From Macrotis lagotis (lineage: Eukaryota; Chordata; Mammalia; Peramelemorphia; Peramelidae): a DNA stretch of 64,000 bases. A model generated the notes under the pieces. The model was given only the letters and a program-made list of their open reading frames with translations. It made no database searches and was not told where the DNA came from. The translations under genes and the position numbers were made by a program. The stretch covers positions 272,836,444-272,900,443 of the forward strand of contig NC_133662.1 of NCBI RefSeq assembly GCF_037893015.1, read 5' to 3'. How positions within the stretch are numbered: position 1 is the first letter of the stretch; each line of letters opens with the position of its first letter. Positions 35,702 to 46,521 of the stretch are shown here, piece after piece.

Positions 35702-36400
35702 TAGGCCACGGAAAGCTTGTTGAAAACTTTAGAATGCAGGAAAGGGGGTCAGCCCCTCGAGGTCCAACCACTGTCCACCAAGACCACTCAAAGCCATTCG
35801 GCAGCGGCCAACAAGCAGAGATGCCACCGAAGCAGGCGAGCATGGGAGAGATCGCAGCCCCTGGGTCCAGATGCGGGGTCTGGCAAGCCTGGCGAAGATG
35901 GGCTTGAGCAGCATCTGCTACTATCTATCAAGGTGAGCTCTGGGGGGCATCATCAATGAGGCCCCCCAAAGACGGAGCCGCATCATCCCTTTCATATGGA
36001 CAAGGGACGCGGGGGCTCGGACTCCAGTTGGCACCCTGGATGACATAAAACCGCAAAGCATTCCCAGGAACAAAACCACCACACAAATGAAATGGCCAAA
36101 GCAATCCTCCCCATCGGTGGCACAGGTGACCTTGGTCCTCCCCAGCTGGTAAACAGTCAGGCGACTGCTCTGAGAATGGTGGAGGGGGTCTTTCAGAGGA
36201 GCCTCTATGGGATAAGGCAGAAGCAGGAGAAGCCTCCCGAGGACAGGCACTGCCCCCCCTCCTGGCAGAGAGGGGTGGACTCGGGGCAGACAGAGACGGA
36301 CGACCTGTTGCAATGGTGGGAATCTGAGATTTTATTACGAAGGTCTGTTTTCTCCTTTTTGAATGGGGGTGGGAAGGAAGGCGAGTTTTCATTCCTTAAA
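35702..36400. other. CpG-enriched segment of unknown nature
   Basis: CpG dinucleotides are clearly more frequent here than in the flanks. Two overlapping minus-strand frames (154 codons at 35928-36392 and 130 codons at 35921-36313) cross it. The second contains a hydrophobic run (HFICVVVLFLGMLCGFM). I recognise no protein family, and no clean splice or start context decides between the frames. It could be a lncRNA promoter, an eroded CpG island or nothing. Confidence 0.35.
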
Positions 36401-37364
36401 AATAATTAGATTAAAAAAACAAACAAAAGAAGGGCAAATGCCCCTCCCCCTCCCTAGATCCTTCCTTCTGGCAGAAGCAGCAGGATGGGGTCATGCCAAG
36501 GAGCATCATTGTGCAGACCAGCTGGGCACAGGATTCCGTCTGAACTGAGCCCTGAATGATGCCCCACTGCCAGGACTGCTCTCCTCTGGTCTGTTTGGAG
36601 GAAACAAGCCAACACTAACCCCCAACCCTGCTGCTTTGGGGACAGCTCCAGCTTCTGCTGATGCTCCCTCTGGGCAGCATGAACCTTGTCCTAGGAGAAC
36701 AGAGGATAAATGGAGAAGGAGCATCTACTTCCCAGGATTTGGGGATTCGAATGATGCAACCCTTCTACAGTGCTCAGGAGACAGCCTGGTCCACAGGTGG
36801 CATTGCATAAATCTTCATCATCTTCATCATCCTCACTCTCATCACACGTCCACCTGAGAGCCCTAGGTGGGGCAGACCCCTCCCATTTTCAAGATCAGAA
36901 CAGTGAGACTCAGAGCCATTGGGGCCCCAGCCAGGAGCCTCAAAGGCAGGTGGGCACTAAACATTTCACCTCTTCCTCTTGTTTGCCCTTTGCCCTCCCC
37001 ACTCTAAGTCAGCAGCCAAGGAGACCAGCTGTTCTTTCTCCGTGACCCCAGCACCAGCCAAGGCGTCCTGGGTCACCTAATATGGTCAGCACTAAAGTAA
37101 CTGGCCATGATTTGGTCTCTCTGGACCCACCTCCCTCCCCTGGAAAACGGGAGGGATGGTGTAAAGCCCCCATGAGGACTCCTCCACATACTCAGGAGCA
37201 GGGGCCATACATTCCCACCTCCACCCCAGGGAACCCAGTGCTGTGCCCCAAGCAGGCCTCACCAGCCTGGGGCATGGGCAAGAGCAGGGAGCCCCATAAT
37301 TGGGCGCCAGCTCCTAGCTCCTCCACTACTACCACTGTCCCCAAGCTGAGCACGGGGCATTTCT
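36401..37364. other. Unique DNA downstream of SLX9
   Basis: A short (TCA)n lies at 36807-36842. A weak minus MIR core may lie near 36885-36920. No exon was recognised. Confidence 0.45.
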
Positions 37365-37534
37365 GAAACCCTCTGGGGTCAATTTATTAGTTGTCCCTCA
37401 CAACATCCCTGTGAGGTAGGAGGAGGTTAGGTCCCCCAAATGAAGGGTCGGGGCACGAGGAGCTCTAGCCATTCTGGAGGCAGACACTGCTTTCACTTGG
37501 GGACACAGGAGTCCAGCCTCTGCTGCCACCAGAC
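37365..37534 (-). other. SLX9: SLX9 3' untranslated region (approximate end)
   Basis: A short untranslated tail follows the TAG stop without a further acceptor or donor. The cleavage point is set about 18 bases after the AATAAA signal and is therefore approximate. Nothing in it resembles a repeat element. Confidence 0.65.
37383..37388 (-). terminator. Polyadenylation signal AATAAA for SLX9
   Basis: On the minus strand the sequence reads ACTAATAAATTG, about 150 bases after the stop codon. It is the only canonical hexamer seen between the stop and 37365, so it is the likely end of the SLX9 message. Confidence 0.7.
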
Positions 37535-37658
37535 CTAGAGCCTCCCATCCTCCTCTTGTCTCAGCCTCTTGGAGAGACACTCGCCGATGGCTCTCAGAGG
37601 GTTGGCTTGATAGGAAGGGTTGGAGACCACCTCCTGAAATCGGGCCATCTCGGCATCT
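37535..37658 (-). CDS. SLX9: SLX9 terminal coding exon with stop codon
   Basis: This 124-bp coding part of the last exon follows acceptor 'gcttctttcag'. It encodes (L)DAEMARFQEVVSNPSYQANP, then LRAIGECLSKRLRQEEDGRL and a TAG stop at 37535-37537. The human C-terminus has TRFQELLASPAYRASPLVAI, GQTLARQMQLEDGGQL, giving a residue-for-residue match in length. The F-Q-E..SP-Y-A-NPL-AIG motif is the most conserved part of the protein. The four exons together give 138 residues against 136 for the same span in human. The gene looks intact and under constraint in the part visible here. Confidence 0.95.
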
Positions 37659-37754
37659 CTGAAAGAAGCAAACCGGGTGGCTCTGGAGGCCTCCTCTGGG
37701 CCAGCACCAGGTCACAGTTCTGACCGTCGGTAGACCTCCCTCACCACCACCCTG

Positions 37755-37865
37755 GGAATCCCTGTTTCACATATGAGGAAACTAAGACTCAGAGAGATGA
37801 AGTGACTTGAACAGCATCTGAGGGCAAATTCCAACTGGGGTCTTCCCAACTCCAGACTTCAGGCT
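37755..37865 (-). repeat. MIR core in the last SLX9 intron
   Basis: 'tcacatatgaggaaactaag', 'actcagagagatgaagtgac' is the complement of the MIR core. It lies wholly inside the 526-bp intron. Confidence 0.75.
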
Positions 37866-38184
37866 GGGTGCACTGTGGCCCACCTCACGGTCCATCAGCA
37901 AAACAGAAGCAAAAGAGAGCTCTCCTGACAGGAGTGACAGATAAGTGCTCACCAGGAGGAAAGCTGGAGAGCATCCATCACACGTCTGGCATCCCTGAGA
38001 TCCCCTGGGTTAGCCTGTGGATCACAGTGCCCACGCACATGCATGTGAGCACCCTCACATACACTTTGGCCAGGCATCCTCAAGGCCTGGCAGTCTCTCT
38101 AGTCATTCCCCATTGGAGGGCAGGATTCTGGGCTACACCCTGGGGAGCCCCCCCCCCCCGGGCAGGGGTCCTGATCATACTTAC

Positions 38185-38253
38185 AGAAGTTTGCGCTTCT
38201 GGGCCATGGTCATGCGGTTGAAATCTGTGGGCTCAGCCTTCTGCCTTGGGGCG
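38185..38253 (-). CDS. SLX9: SLX9 internal coding exon, third visible
   Basis: This 69-bp exon is entered in phase 2 after acceptor 'cttcccacag' and left in phase 2 at donor GTAAGT (38179-38184). It encodes (S)APRQKAEPTDFNRMTMAQKR then KLL. It aligns with the human segment NKPRPSELSRMSAAQRQQLL. The RM.xAQ..LL pattern is kept, while the linker before it differs, which is normal for this low-complexity part of the family. The final CT is completed to a Leu codon by the first base of the last exon. An intron of 526 bp separates it from the terminal exon. Confidence 0.92.
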
Positions 38254-38914
38254 CTGTGGGAAGGAGGAGAGCAGCAGTCAGCAGAGCACTTGGGGTCTCT
38301 AAGAAAGGATACCTACTCCCCACCCAGCAGGGGGTTGGCTCCCCCATTCCCAGTCTAGGCTCAGTTTCTTCCACTCTCTCATGGGGACTTTACAGCATCC
38401 CCCTTGTTTTCGAGGGCAGGGAGTTGGTCCACACAGACCAAATCACAGCCAGTCATTTACAAAGTGCTGGCTGTGTAAGCCAACCTGGGACAACTCGGCT
38501 GGCACTGGGGTCACAAAGTGGCTCTTGCTGTCCTCAGGGAAGAGAAAGAAGCAGGAGGGAACTGTCCCTCGGCCTTCCCTGGCCCAGTCTGCTTGGGGCC
38601 TGCCTGTCCACAAGGCCTCTGGTTTGTGCTCATTTCAGGTCCAGATTGAGTATGAGGTGTCAGTAGGAGGTAGCCTTCTTCTGCACCGTACCCCACTAAA
38701 GTGGAAGCTCTGGAGGGCAGGGGCTGTGCTTCCTTCTGTTCAGACACTGTACACAGGGCCTGACTCCTCATAGCAGGCTCTTTATAGAAATCCCCAACAG
38801 GAGAGCAGAGGCACCTCAGTCATATGCTTGTTAACTGGCCCCAGGACAGTTCACTCCCCAGATGAAAGGCACGGCCAGATCAGGACTCAGGGCTGAGAGG
38901 TCAGAGAGTCTAGC

Positions 38915-39110
38915 CTCCTCCCAAGCAGCCTCTATTTGAAACTCTCAGGAACAGGGAGTTCACTGCCTCAAGGCCATATAATTTTAATAAATTATGATTC
39001 AACCTGCCTTTCCAATTCAAGTGGGAAAAAAACCTAAACCAATATTTTCCAGTTCTCTTCTCTCTCAAATCTTTCAGCTAATAGCCTCATTCCCCTCACT
39101 GGATTCCTAA
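38915..39110 (+). repeat. Possible CR1/L3 fragment
   Basis: 'ggaacagggagttcactgcc', 'tcaaggccatataa' and 'ctctcaaatctttcagctaa' loosely follow the CR1/L3 wording. Weak. Confidence 0.3.
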
Positions 39111-40374
39111 AATTAAATGAATTTCAAGGATGGCCTTGAGGACTCCCTGTGTGCCAGGCCTGATTCCAATGGGTCAAAGGAAACAAAAAACATGGCACCA
39201 GGGGCTTGGGTACTGAGCCAGTCACAGACGTAGAGCTGGCAGGCAAAGAAGCTTCTCTCTCGGAGCAACAACTCAAAGAGAGACCTCCCTAGGGCAATGT
39301 GGAAACTCCAGAGCCCAAGCTGGTCCCGGGGAGGACCAGGGATGGACAAGACCAGCAGCATCCTCAGCCAAGTGCCGAGGGGCTGGACATCACCAAGCTG
39401 ACACCTTCTCTTCTCAAAGGGCTGACTTTTGATTTTTCCGGTCCACTTGGAGATGCCAAGTCTTAGCTCTCCTGGCGGCTCACTAAGTGAATCCCTAGGA
39501 AGTGCCTACTGTGTGCAGAGCACTGTGGAGCAGATGGAAATGAAGCAGGGCCAGCTGCCAGAAGCTTCTACTCGACCCAGACCCCTCCTGTCCCCCCCTC
39601 AGGACAGTTCCTTCACCCAAGAGTCAGGACCCAGCACACCAAATTCCCTGCCTCTGGACGCTTGCTCTCTGGGTTCCCTGGAAGCTTCTTCAGCCTGAAT
39701 ATGCAAGTACTTAGGTCCTTCCAAAACATGGCCCTCACAAGTGAACATGACACCCCCGGGAAGTCGGATCAGGTGAGGCCCCAGGGACTGTCCTCTGGCT
39801 GAGCTTTAGAATCCTTGCCTCTCTTCATGCAGCTGTTTCCATCCACCATGTGCAATGTCCTCTTCCTGGAGCCAGCCCCACGGGAGCTGTCCACCCTTGC
39901 TCCCTGAGGCCACAGAAGAGGCCACGTGCATGGGACCCCAAGGGCTACCAGAAACAGGTAGGGGGATCTTCTCACAATCCCTTACTGTTCCCTGGAGCCT
40001 TAACAAAAAGATCACAGGAAGTCCTTGGCTCCTGAAGGCCACCAGAGTGGGAGTCTGACCCCCAAGGCAATGGCCACAAAAACGACTGGAGACACTGTCC
40101 AGGGCCCGAGCAGCCAGGGTCCAAGCAGGGGCCAAGGAACCTTCTTTTATCTAATGGCTCCTCAGAAACCTCTCCAAGAAGGATATGGAATAGACACAGG
40201 CGCATCATGGTTCATCTCATCACCTCATATGCTTGCCCCAAGACACTGACAATGACCAGGAAAATCTCCCCAGGCCAGAGATGGCCTCGAAGGCATTGCT
40301 CTGCAGGGGAGGGGACATACGGCCCAGAAGCTTCCTGTGCACATTCGGGGTGGGCCCTGGTGCTAAAGAAGGCC

Positions 40375-40450
40375 ATTGAGCCCAACTCTCTCATTGTACA
40401 GAGGAGGAAGCCAAGGCCCAGGGGAGAGGAGATCCAGATGCTAGTGTGTT
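40375..40450 (-). repeat. MIR core fragment
   Basis: 'cattgtacagaggaggaagc', 'caaggcccagggg' is a diverged complement of the MIR core. Confidence 0.55.
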
Positions 40451-40485
40451 TCTGACCTGGAACAGAATGCTTCCCCCTGGGGCGC

Positions 40486-40735
40486 GCACACACACGCACA
40501 CACACAAACACACGCACACACACAGATAACATATACAGACACAGATGCATACAGACACAGACTCACACAGGCACACACACACTCACACCATATATGCCAC
40601 ACACACTTGCACAATGGACACAAGACACACATATGTGTGCATTACACACAACACAAAACACCAACCATACTCATAACATATACCATGAACACTCACTATA
40701 CACACAGACCACTCACACACTTCATACATGTCCCC
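40486..40735. repeat. Compound CA-rich microsatellite in SLX9 intron
   Basis: CACACGCACA, CACAGACACA, CATATACACA and similar units extend for about 250 bp with decay toward the right. Confidence 0.93.
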
Positions 40736-41659
40736 CTCATACAAACCAACCCTACTGCGCCACAGAGTAAGGAGTTCAAGGGTCTTTCTTTTTTATGGGG
40801 ATTAAGGAAAGGCAGGGCAAAAATTCCAGCCTGAGATAAGGAAGGGTAGTGATCACTCTAGCAAAGGGCATTCCATACACTGGAAGACCAAGGATTCATG
40901 GCAGCCAACAGCAGGTGCTCTTCCTTCTTATTCTCAATACTCATAGCTGCCAATCCTACATTGGGGACCCTTTTGTTGGTCCTGCCAAAGGCCCCCAGGT
41001 CTCTCCTTTCCTACCTAAATGATAAGCTCAACCCTTTTGCTCCCTAGGCACCAACCACACTGTTGAGTACCCTCCTCAGCTTTGTCAATCCTTCCCTTCT
41101 TTCAAAGGGACACCCTTAACCAAAGACATTTTATCCACACTAATGTCTGTGGGGTGCCAAGAAAGCTCCTGAGGATATTTTCCTTCAGTAGACACTATGG
41201 TAGATGGCCATCATAATGTGTCCCCAAGGCCTATGGGAGACTGCAGTTGAACTGGTGGGGGGGGGTGCAGATGGTGGGGAAACAAAACTGAATGATGCCC
41301 ATGTTCCTGCAAATGACCTCAATCTTAATGGGAGACAGGACTTCCAGAACATACATGCTCCACCAGCAAAGTGATCTCTCATGGGTCATTTTCCAGATTC
41401 TCTGCAGGCTGGCCTTGATAGTGGGGGTGTAATGGTGCCACCACCAGCTTTGTACCCCAAATTGTCTACAAAGTCAATTGTTGATGAATGTTTGGTGAAT
41501 GAAAAGACATGCCAGATGAATGCAGAGCAGGAAGACATTCTCCTCTGCCCACCAATCTAGGACTCTCAAGGGCCAGGCCAGAACAGTGCCAGAACTAGCA
41601 CTTGACATAACAAGCAGAGACTTCAATGGGTATTCATTTTTTTTTTCTCCCTGAACCTA

Positions 41660-42620
41660 TTGGGGGCATTCCCATCCTTCCCAGGCCCCCAGCCTCATGA
41701 CCCAGGAGTCATCTAGACTCTTAACTCTCTTACATCTCCCCAGAGCCAATAGGACACCAAGGCCTGTCAAGTTCACCTCTTGCAGCCTCTCTATATCATC
41801 TCCGCAGCATCTCTTATTGATGTCATCTGCCACCTCGTGATGAAAGGATCTGTCACCCATTGATGTAACTGCCACCTCTGCAGCATCTCTCGTCAATGTA
41901 CCTTCAATACACCCCCTTCTCTCCTCTGACCCCTCCCCCTACCCCGGGCAGACCTGCCTCCAGTCTATCCCCATTCTAGTGCATCCTCCATTCAGCTGCC
42001 AAACTGATTTGCTTCAAGTACAGGTCCAACCATATCACCTCTTTACTCAATAAGCTCCAGTGGTTCCCTATTGCTTCCAGCAGGGGAAGTTAGGAGATGC
42101 AGTGGATAAAATCACTGGCCTTGGAGTCAGGAGGATGGGAGTGCAAATCTGGCCTCAGACACTTGACACTTCCTGCGTGACCTTGGGCAAGTCACTTAAC
42201 CCTGACTGCCTCACATCCAGGGCCATCTCTAGTCGTCCTGATCCATATTTGGCCACTGGACCCAGATGACTCTGGAGAAGAAAGTGAGGCTGGGGACTTA
42301 GCACGACCCCCCCCCCCAAACTCAATTGACATGCTCATCACAGCACCACCTGCCGATGTCATGGTTGTTACTGAGAATGAAGGACAAATATCATTGCCTG
42401 CAGCATCAAATACAAAAGCCTCTCATTGACCATCTGCCCCCTTCTACCTTTCTAGTCTCCTGTCACCTTATAGCCCAACATGTCCTGCTCCTTCCTGTGT
42501 CTCTAGCCTCCCAGCTATGTCCACCTCTGAGCTCCAGGATCTATCTCTCATTTCCCCAGGCTTTCTTCCTATGTTCAGCACTTAGCACAGTGAGGGGTTC
42601 ATGGGAGGTTTAATCACTAA
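41660..42620 (+). repeat. L2 element, split by a SINE
   Basis: The left part runs to 'caaactgatttgcttcaagt', 'aataagctccagtggttccc', 'tattgcttccag'. After the SINE it resumes with 'catcaaatacaaaagcctct' and continues to the 'cttagcacagtgaggggttc', 'aatgcttatggactaact' end. This is one of the better L2 copies and confirms the orientation of the others. Confidence 0.85.
42083..42392 (+). repeat. Long-tailed marsupial SINE inserted in L2
   Basis: It has the full head-to-tail layout (GGGGAAGTTAGGAGATGCAG to 'gaatgaaggacaaat'). It is flanked by near-identical 13-bp copies attgcttccagca (42070-42082) and attgcctgcagca (42393-42405), two mismatches apart. A C11 run sits near its middle. Confidence 0.92.
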
Positions 42621-42699
42621 ATGCTTATGGACTAACTGGGCCTCTGCTTCCCTATCTGCAAACTGGGGATAATGACAACAGCAGCCTGCACTCACAGAT

Positions 42700-42905
42700 C
42701 CCTTTAGTGTTTGTAAGGCCCTTTACAATCATTATGGATTTATTTGATTGATTTTTTATTGCCTCCATTCTACAAATGAGAAAACTGAGACAGGCATCAG
42801 TCAAGTGACTTTCCCAAGGTCACTCAGTCACTCAGTGTCTTCAGCTAGATTTGAACTCAGGTCTTCCTGACTTAATTCCAGAACTCTGTGTACTATGGTG
42901 CCCCC
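42700..42905 (-). repeat. MIR
   Basis: 'acaaatgagaaaactgagac', 'agtgactttcccaaggtcac' and 'agatttgaactcaggtcttc' are the complement of a nearly full MIR. Confidence 0.88.
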
Positions 42906-42999
42906 AGATGATACAGCAACCTACTTTCACAAGGAGAAGTATTAGCCTCCCCCCCACCCTAGGTCAGGTGCATCTCCTCAAATGCTCAGGGTGTTATTG

Positions 43000-43110
43000 T
43001 GGGCATGATCTGAAAGTGGCTGAGCCCAACTCTCCCATTCCACAGATGAGCAAATTAAGGCTCAGAAAGGGGTGTTAAGTGATTCTGGCAGTCAGAATGG
43101 GAGGCCTTAG
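43000..43110 (-). repeat. MIR core fragment
   Basis: 'ccacagatgagcaaattaag', 'gctcagaaaggggtgttaag' is the complement of the MIR core. It ends about 100 bp from the GT-rich run at the SLX9 splice donor. Confidence 0.75.
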
Positions 43111-43193
43111 TCCGGTAGCCTGCCCACTCTGCAGCCCAGCCAGGAAAGCCAGGTTCCAGCCAGTGCCTCAGGCCCCACAGCTGCCCAGGCGGT

Positions 43194-43247
43194 CACACCC
43201 ACACCCATACCCACACCCATACACACACATTCCCCCCCACCACACAC
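43194..43247. repeat. CA/CACACC repeat abutting an SLX9 splice donor
   Basis: On the plus strand it reads CACACCCATACCCACACCC, CATACACACACA, a C run, then CACCACACAC. On the minus strand the last six bases are the donor GTGTGT of the exon ending at 43248. Confidence 0.9.
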
Positions 43248-43401
43248 CTCTTGAGCTTCCTCCTGGGTCGGCTGGTCGTTACCAGCTCTGAAAGCTCAGG
43301 CAAGGCCTCCATGAGTGGGTGCAGGTCTCCCACGATGGCCGTGGCCTTCCGTTTTGCCTCTGCCTTGCGAGTCTCTTCTGATGCCTTGATCGCATCTATT
43401 T
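43248..43401 (-). CDS. SLX9: SLX9 internal coding exon, second visible
   Basis: This 154-bp exon continues the frame as K-IDAIKASEETRKAEAKRKA, then TAIVGDLHPLMEALPELSEL and a basic tail ending SRPRRKLK. Human SLX9 has IEAIKLAEQKHREERRRRA and VVVGDLHPLRDALPEL, so the GDLHPL..ALPEL core is conserved. The first half is a charged helix-like stretch. On the minus strand the acceptor is 'ctttcaattcag', entered in phase 1. The exon leaves in phase 2 at AAGAG|GTGTGT. That donor is itself the first unit of a GT-rich run continuing to about 43196. Intron lengths are 3051 bp to the exon before and 4994 bp to the exon after. No stop or frameshift is seen. Confidence 0.94.
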
Positions 43402-44796
43402 CTGAATTGAAAGAACAGAAAGGCGGTGGGGATGAATCAGGGCCTAGCAGGGTGCCCACCCCCTCCCCATCAGAGATCTGAAGCCCATTCCTCAGACATG
43501 GACCAAGTCAGTGGGAGGCTGGTCTCGATACCTCTCCCAACTGTTCCAGCTGCTGCCAAAAGAACCCTTGAGAAGCTCTTGAAGCTCTTGCCATGTACCC
43601 TGAGCCCTAAGACCCTAGGAGGAGGGAGAGAGGAGGGAAGAATGAAAAGGGAGGAGGGAAGGAAGAGGGAGAAGGGAGGCACGCTCTGGAGGTTATTTTC
43701 TCCCCTTAATCACAGATGTGCACTTTTTAATTATAGGCTTGATCATGAGACTGCAGCAATCAGCAAGGAAAGCTTTCTTTTTCCTCATTTTCCTCTTGAA
43801 AGGGCCCCCAGTGCCAAAGCATTCTGAGGCCAAAGAATTCAGAGCTTGGGACACTAGCAGGTGAGTCATGTGAGGGAGGGGAGCTTTGAGTCCTGTGGGC
43901 AGATGGCCTGGGCAGACCCCGAGTCTCTGGGTTGCCCAGGAAGCAGCTGGCACCTGGACTACCCAAGGGAGAAGGGCAGATCATAAGGCCCTCGACTGCC
44001 AGCCCACCACTGAGGACTCTAAGCTCTCTCCCCAAAGAAGCCTGAAGAGACCAAGAGAACAGAGCTCTGTCCAGTGATGCTCTGGTCCTCCAGGAAGCCC
44101 CGCTTCGGGTTCTGAGATCAAGGCTTGGCCATCCAGAAGACACTTCCACATCCCTCAAGGATTCCCATCTCCTAATGAGCTGGGAAGGTAAGTCCAGAGG
44201 TGCCCACTAGAGGCCAAGTTAGAAAGGGCAAGGGGCTCAGGCCAGGTCTGGCATAGGAGATGGTCTCCACGTACATCCTTCCTCGGGGCAACCCTAAGCT
44301 TCCCCTGTACCTGCTGCATTCTTACCCCTCTCCCCATCCTGCAATCCCCACTCACACCTCCTCCACCTCTTCCTCAGTCCTAAGACAGCATGCTGGGCCC
44401 CAAGCTCCCCCCAATATACCCAGAGTTATATCCACTGGGAGAATCCTCAAGGGCAGGATTCACCCTTCCATAGGCCCAGTCCTGTCCCAACCCCCAGGGA
44501 TTGATCAAAGGGTTGAGTCCGGGGACACCGGACCAGTTTGTCCAAGGCCTCCCAGAGGGCAGGTCCAAGGTCCACAGGCCTGTTTAAAGCACATTTCTCA
44601 AAGATCCCACAGAAGCCTGGTCTCCTTCCCAAAGGTGCCCACTGCCCCATCTATGCCAGCTGGAAGCTTGAATACCTCGATGGCAGGAAGAAATAGCAGT
44701 GCCAAAGAATCTGACAGGTGGGTAGAGGGGCTTTCAGGACTTTGGGGGAAGAGACCCTCCTGAGACATGTGAAACTCAGACCCTGTTAACAGTGCT

Positions 44797-44963
44797 GGGA
44801 GGCGGCTAGGTTGCACAGTGGATAGAGCACTGGCCTGGGAGTCAGGAGGACCTGAGTTCAAATGCGGACTCAGACACTTAATAATCACCTAGCTGTGTGA
44901 CCTTGGGCAAGTCACTTAACCCCCTTGCCTTGCAAAAACCAAAAGAAAAAAAGAAAAAAAAGA
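44797..44963 (+). repeat. Short marsupial SINE in SLX9 intron
   Basis: GAGGCGGCTAGGTTGCACAG through 'ccttgcaaaaaccaaaagaa' with a long A-rich tail. Low divergence. It lies antisense to SLX9. Confidence 0.92.
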
Positions 44964-45237
44964 ATGGAGGGAGGAAGGATTCTCGAGAAAATGGGGTGTC
45001 AACATGTGCCCCCAAGAAGACAAGGAACCATTGGAGAGCCGGATGACCAAAAGGGCCAAAACATCACAGCTTCTAGGACATGGCTCGGTTGCCTTAGTAA
45101 CTGAGTGCCTCAAACTCACTTTCCAGTCTTCTCTGGGGGACACCAAGTGAAGACTGGCTGGGGGCACTGAGGCACCTCCCACCACCCAGACCAGCCCCGC
45201 ATTGATTCTCCAATCCACCCAGGCTGTCTGTCAGAGT

Positions 45238-45480
45238 CTCCTCCTTTGTGTCTGTCTTTCTCACCCCATCCTTCTCTGTCACTCTCCCCCTCCCCTCCCC
45301 CTCCCTCCCCATCCTTCCTGTCTCTCTCCTTCCCCCCCCCACTGCCTCCCTCCCTCCCTCCATCCTTCTTCTGTCTCTCTCCTCTTGATTTTTCTCTCTC
45401 TTTTTCTCCTGTCCTCTTCCCTCCCTCCATCCCCAACCCTTTTCTGGCTCTCTCTCTGACCTTCTTGCCTCAGGGCTCTG
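45238..45480 (+). repeat. CT-rich polypyrimidine tract in SLX9 intron
   Basis: About 240 bp of C and T with few breaks. In the SLX9 transcript it is GA-rich, so it is not a branch-site tract for this gene. Confidence 0.88.
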
Positions 45481-46452
45481 CCCTGCAGGGCCTTCCTTCC
45501 TTGACTTTAACCTTTGGCCAGGCTCGTGAATCAACCACTGGTCTTGGCCCTGGGCTGCCCCTTAACTCCAGCCCTCTGGCATCCCTGCCCAGGGCATGAT
45601 GTGCCAGGTCCTTGATGTGGCATTTTCTGATGCCCAGCCTGGGCTGAGCATGACTCCCTGCTCCTTTACATAATTTTGAAAGGATTCAGGCCTCTCTCTT
45701 CCAGCACCCCCCTCCCCCCTCCCCTTGTGCTGTCAACATCTGGAAAGAGACCAGCACTGACCAGGTTCCATCATGGCCCTTGCCCTGTGCCCACTAGGCC
45801 TCAGGGTCCTCGTCTAAACAGGCCAGCTAAGATTCCTTCCAGCTGGGGGCACCTGGAACCACAGACCAGAAGCCACTGGGTCCAAGAAGCCCCATCCTGC
45901 AGACAGGAGAGGATTCAGGGAAACCCCAGAGCCCCAGACCTGAAAGGCCTGAGTCAGTGCAGGAGTGTGGCCTGGGCAATGCTCTGAGACTGGCATCACA
46001 CTTCCTGCCAACTCTGCCAACTTGAGGCCACCATAGGCACAAATACACATTTCACAGAATGGTAGATGAGGAGGAGGAGGGAGAGAATACTTAGAGGACC
46101 AGGAGGGGGGCCTTGCAGGTAAAGGGTGAGGTGAGGCTGGAGGAAGGAGAGAGGGAAGGCAAGTACCCCCTCTCAAGTTTCTTACATCACTTCAACACAC
46201 TGGAGGCCTACAGAGGTCATCTAGGCCCTTTGGAATGTCTCTCTGCCCCACAGGCCAGGGAAGGGGGCAAATGGCAGCAGAGGGAAGTTGTCCCACCACA
46301 CCCACATACCCATGTGCACAGGCATGCACGCACACACACACACAGAGCTTTGTTCTCTAGAAAGGGTTCCTTGGGGCCCCAGGAGTTGTCCTGAGCCTCA
46401 CTCCCCCAAGACACCATCCCATCGGCCATCCCTGTAGACGTTCTAGACTTAC

Positions 46453-46521
46453 TCTGTAGCCATCTGGCCCGCCGCAGTTTCATCTTCTCTTTCTTGGACA
46501 AAACAGGCTTTGCTTCAGCAC
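46453..46521 (-). CDS. SLX9: SLX9 (FAM207A) internal coding exon, first of four visible
   Basis: This 69-bp exon reads GAEAKPVLSKKEKMKLRRA then RWLQ once the leading G is supplied by the previous exon. Human SLX9, recalled from memory, has GAEAKTVLPKKEKMKLRRE at the same place. On the minus strand the acceptor is 'ttttatttcag' and the donor is GTAAGT (46447-46452). The exon starts and ends in phase 1; its final A completes the Lys codon at the next exon. The segment is strongly basic. Yeast Slx9 is a nucleolar 40S-subunit biogenesis and export factor, and the vertebrate protein is placed in the same family. The role here is by homology only. The exon or exons before it (MGKVRGLRAR... and the IDPSALVQKLELDVRSV stretch in human) were searched for up to 64000 and not recognised. 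Confidence 0.93.

Larger units (their letters stand above)
38254..43247 (-). other. SLX9 intron between second and third visible exons
   Basis: This 4994-bp intron contains an L2 fragment split by a SINE (41660-42620), MIR pieces at 40375-40450, 42700-42905 and 43000-43110, and a CA-rich microsatellite at 40486-40735. A CR1/L3-like fragment lies near 38915-39110. The rest is unremarkable unique DNA. Confidence 0.75.
43402..46452 (-). other. SLX9 intron between first and second visible exons
   Basis: This 3051-bp intron holds a plus-strand SINE at 44797-44963 and a long CT-rich tract at 45238-45480 (GA-rich in the transcript). A GA-rich stretch lies near 43616-43680 and a short CA run near 46325-46347. 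Open frames in it are chance frames. No alternative exon is recognised. Confidence 0.75.

Noticed and set aside
35921-36392. Possible small membrane protein (hydrophobic run HFICVVVLFLGMLCGFM)
   Set aside because: Two overlapping frames are equally open, no homolog is recognised and no splice or promoter evidence was found. Kept only as an unexplained CpG-rich block.
1-37364. ADARB1 exons expected from human synteny
   Set aside because: No double-stranded-RNA-binding or deaminase motif was found in any frame. The gene, if syntenic, lies beyond the window start.
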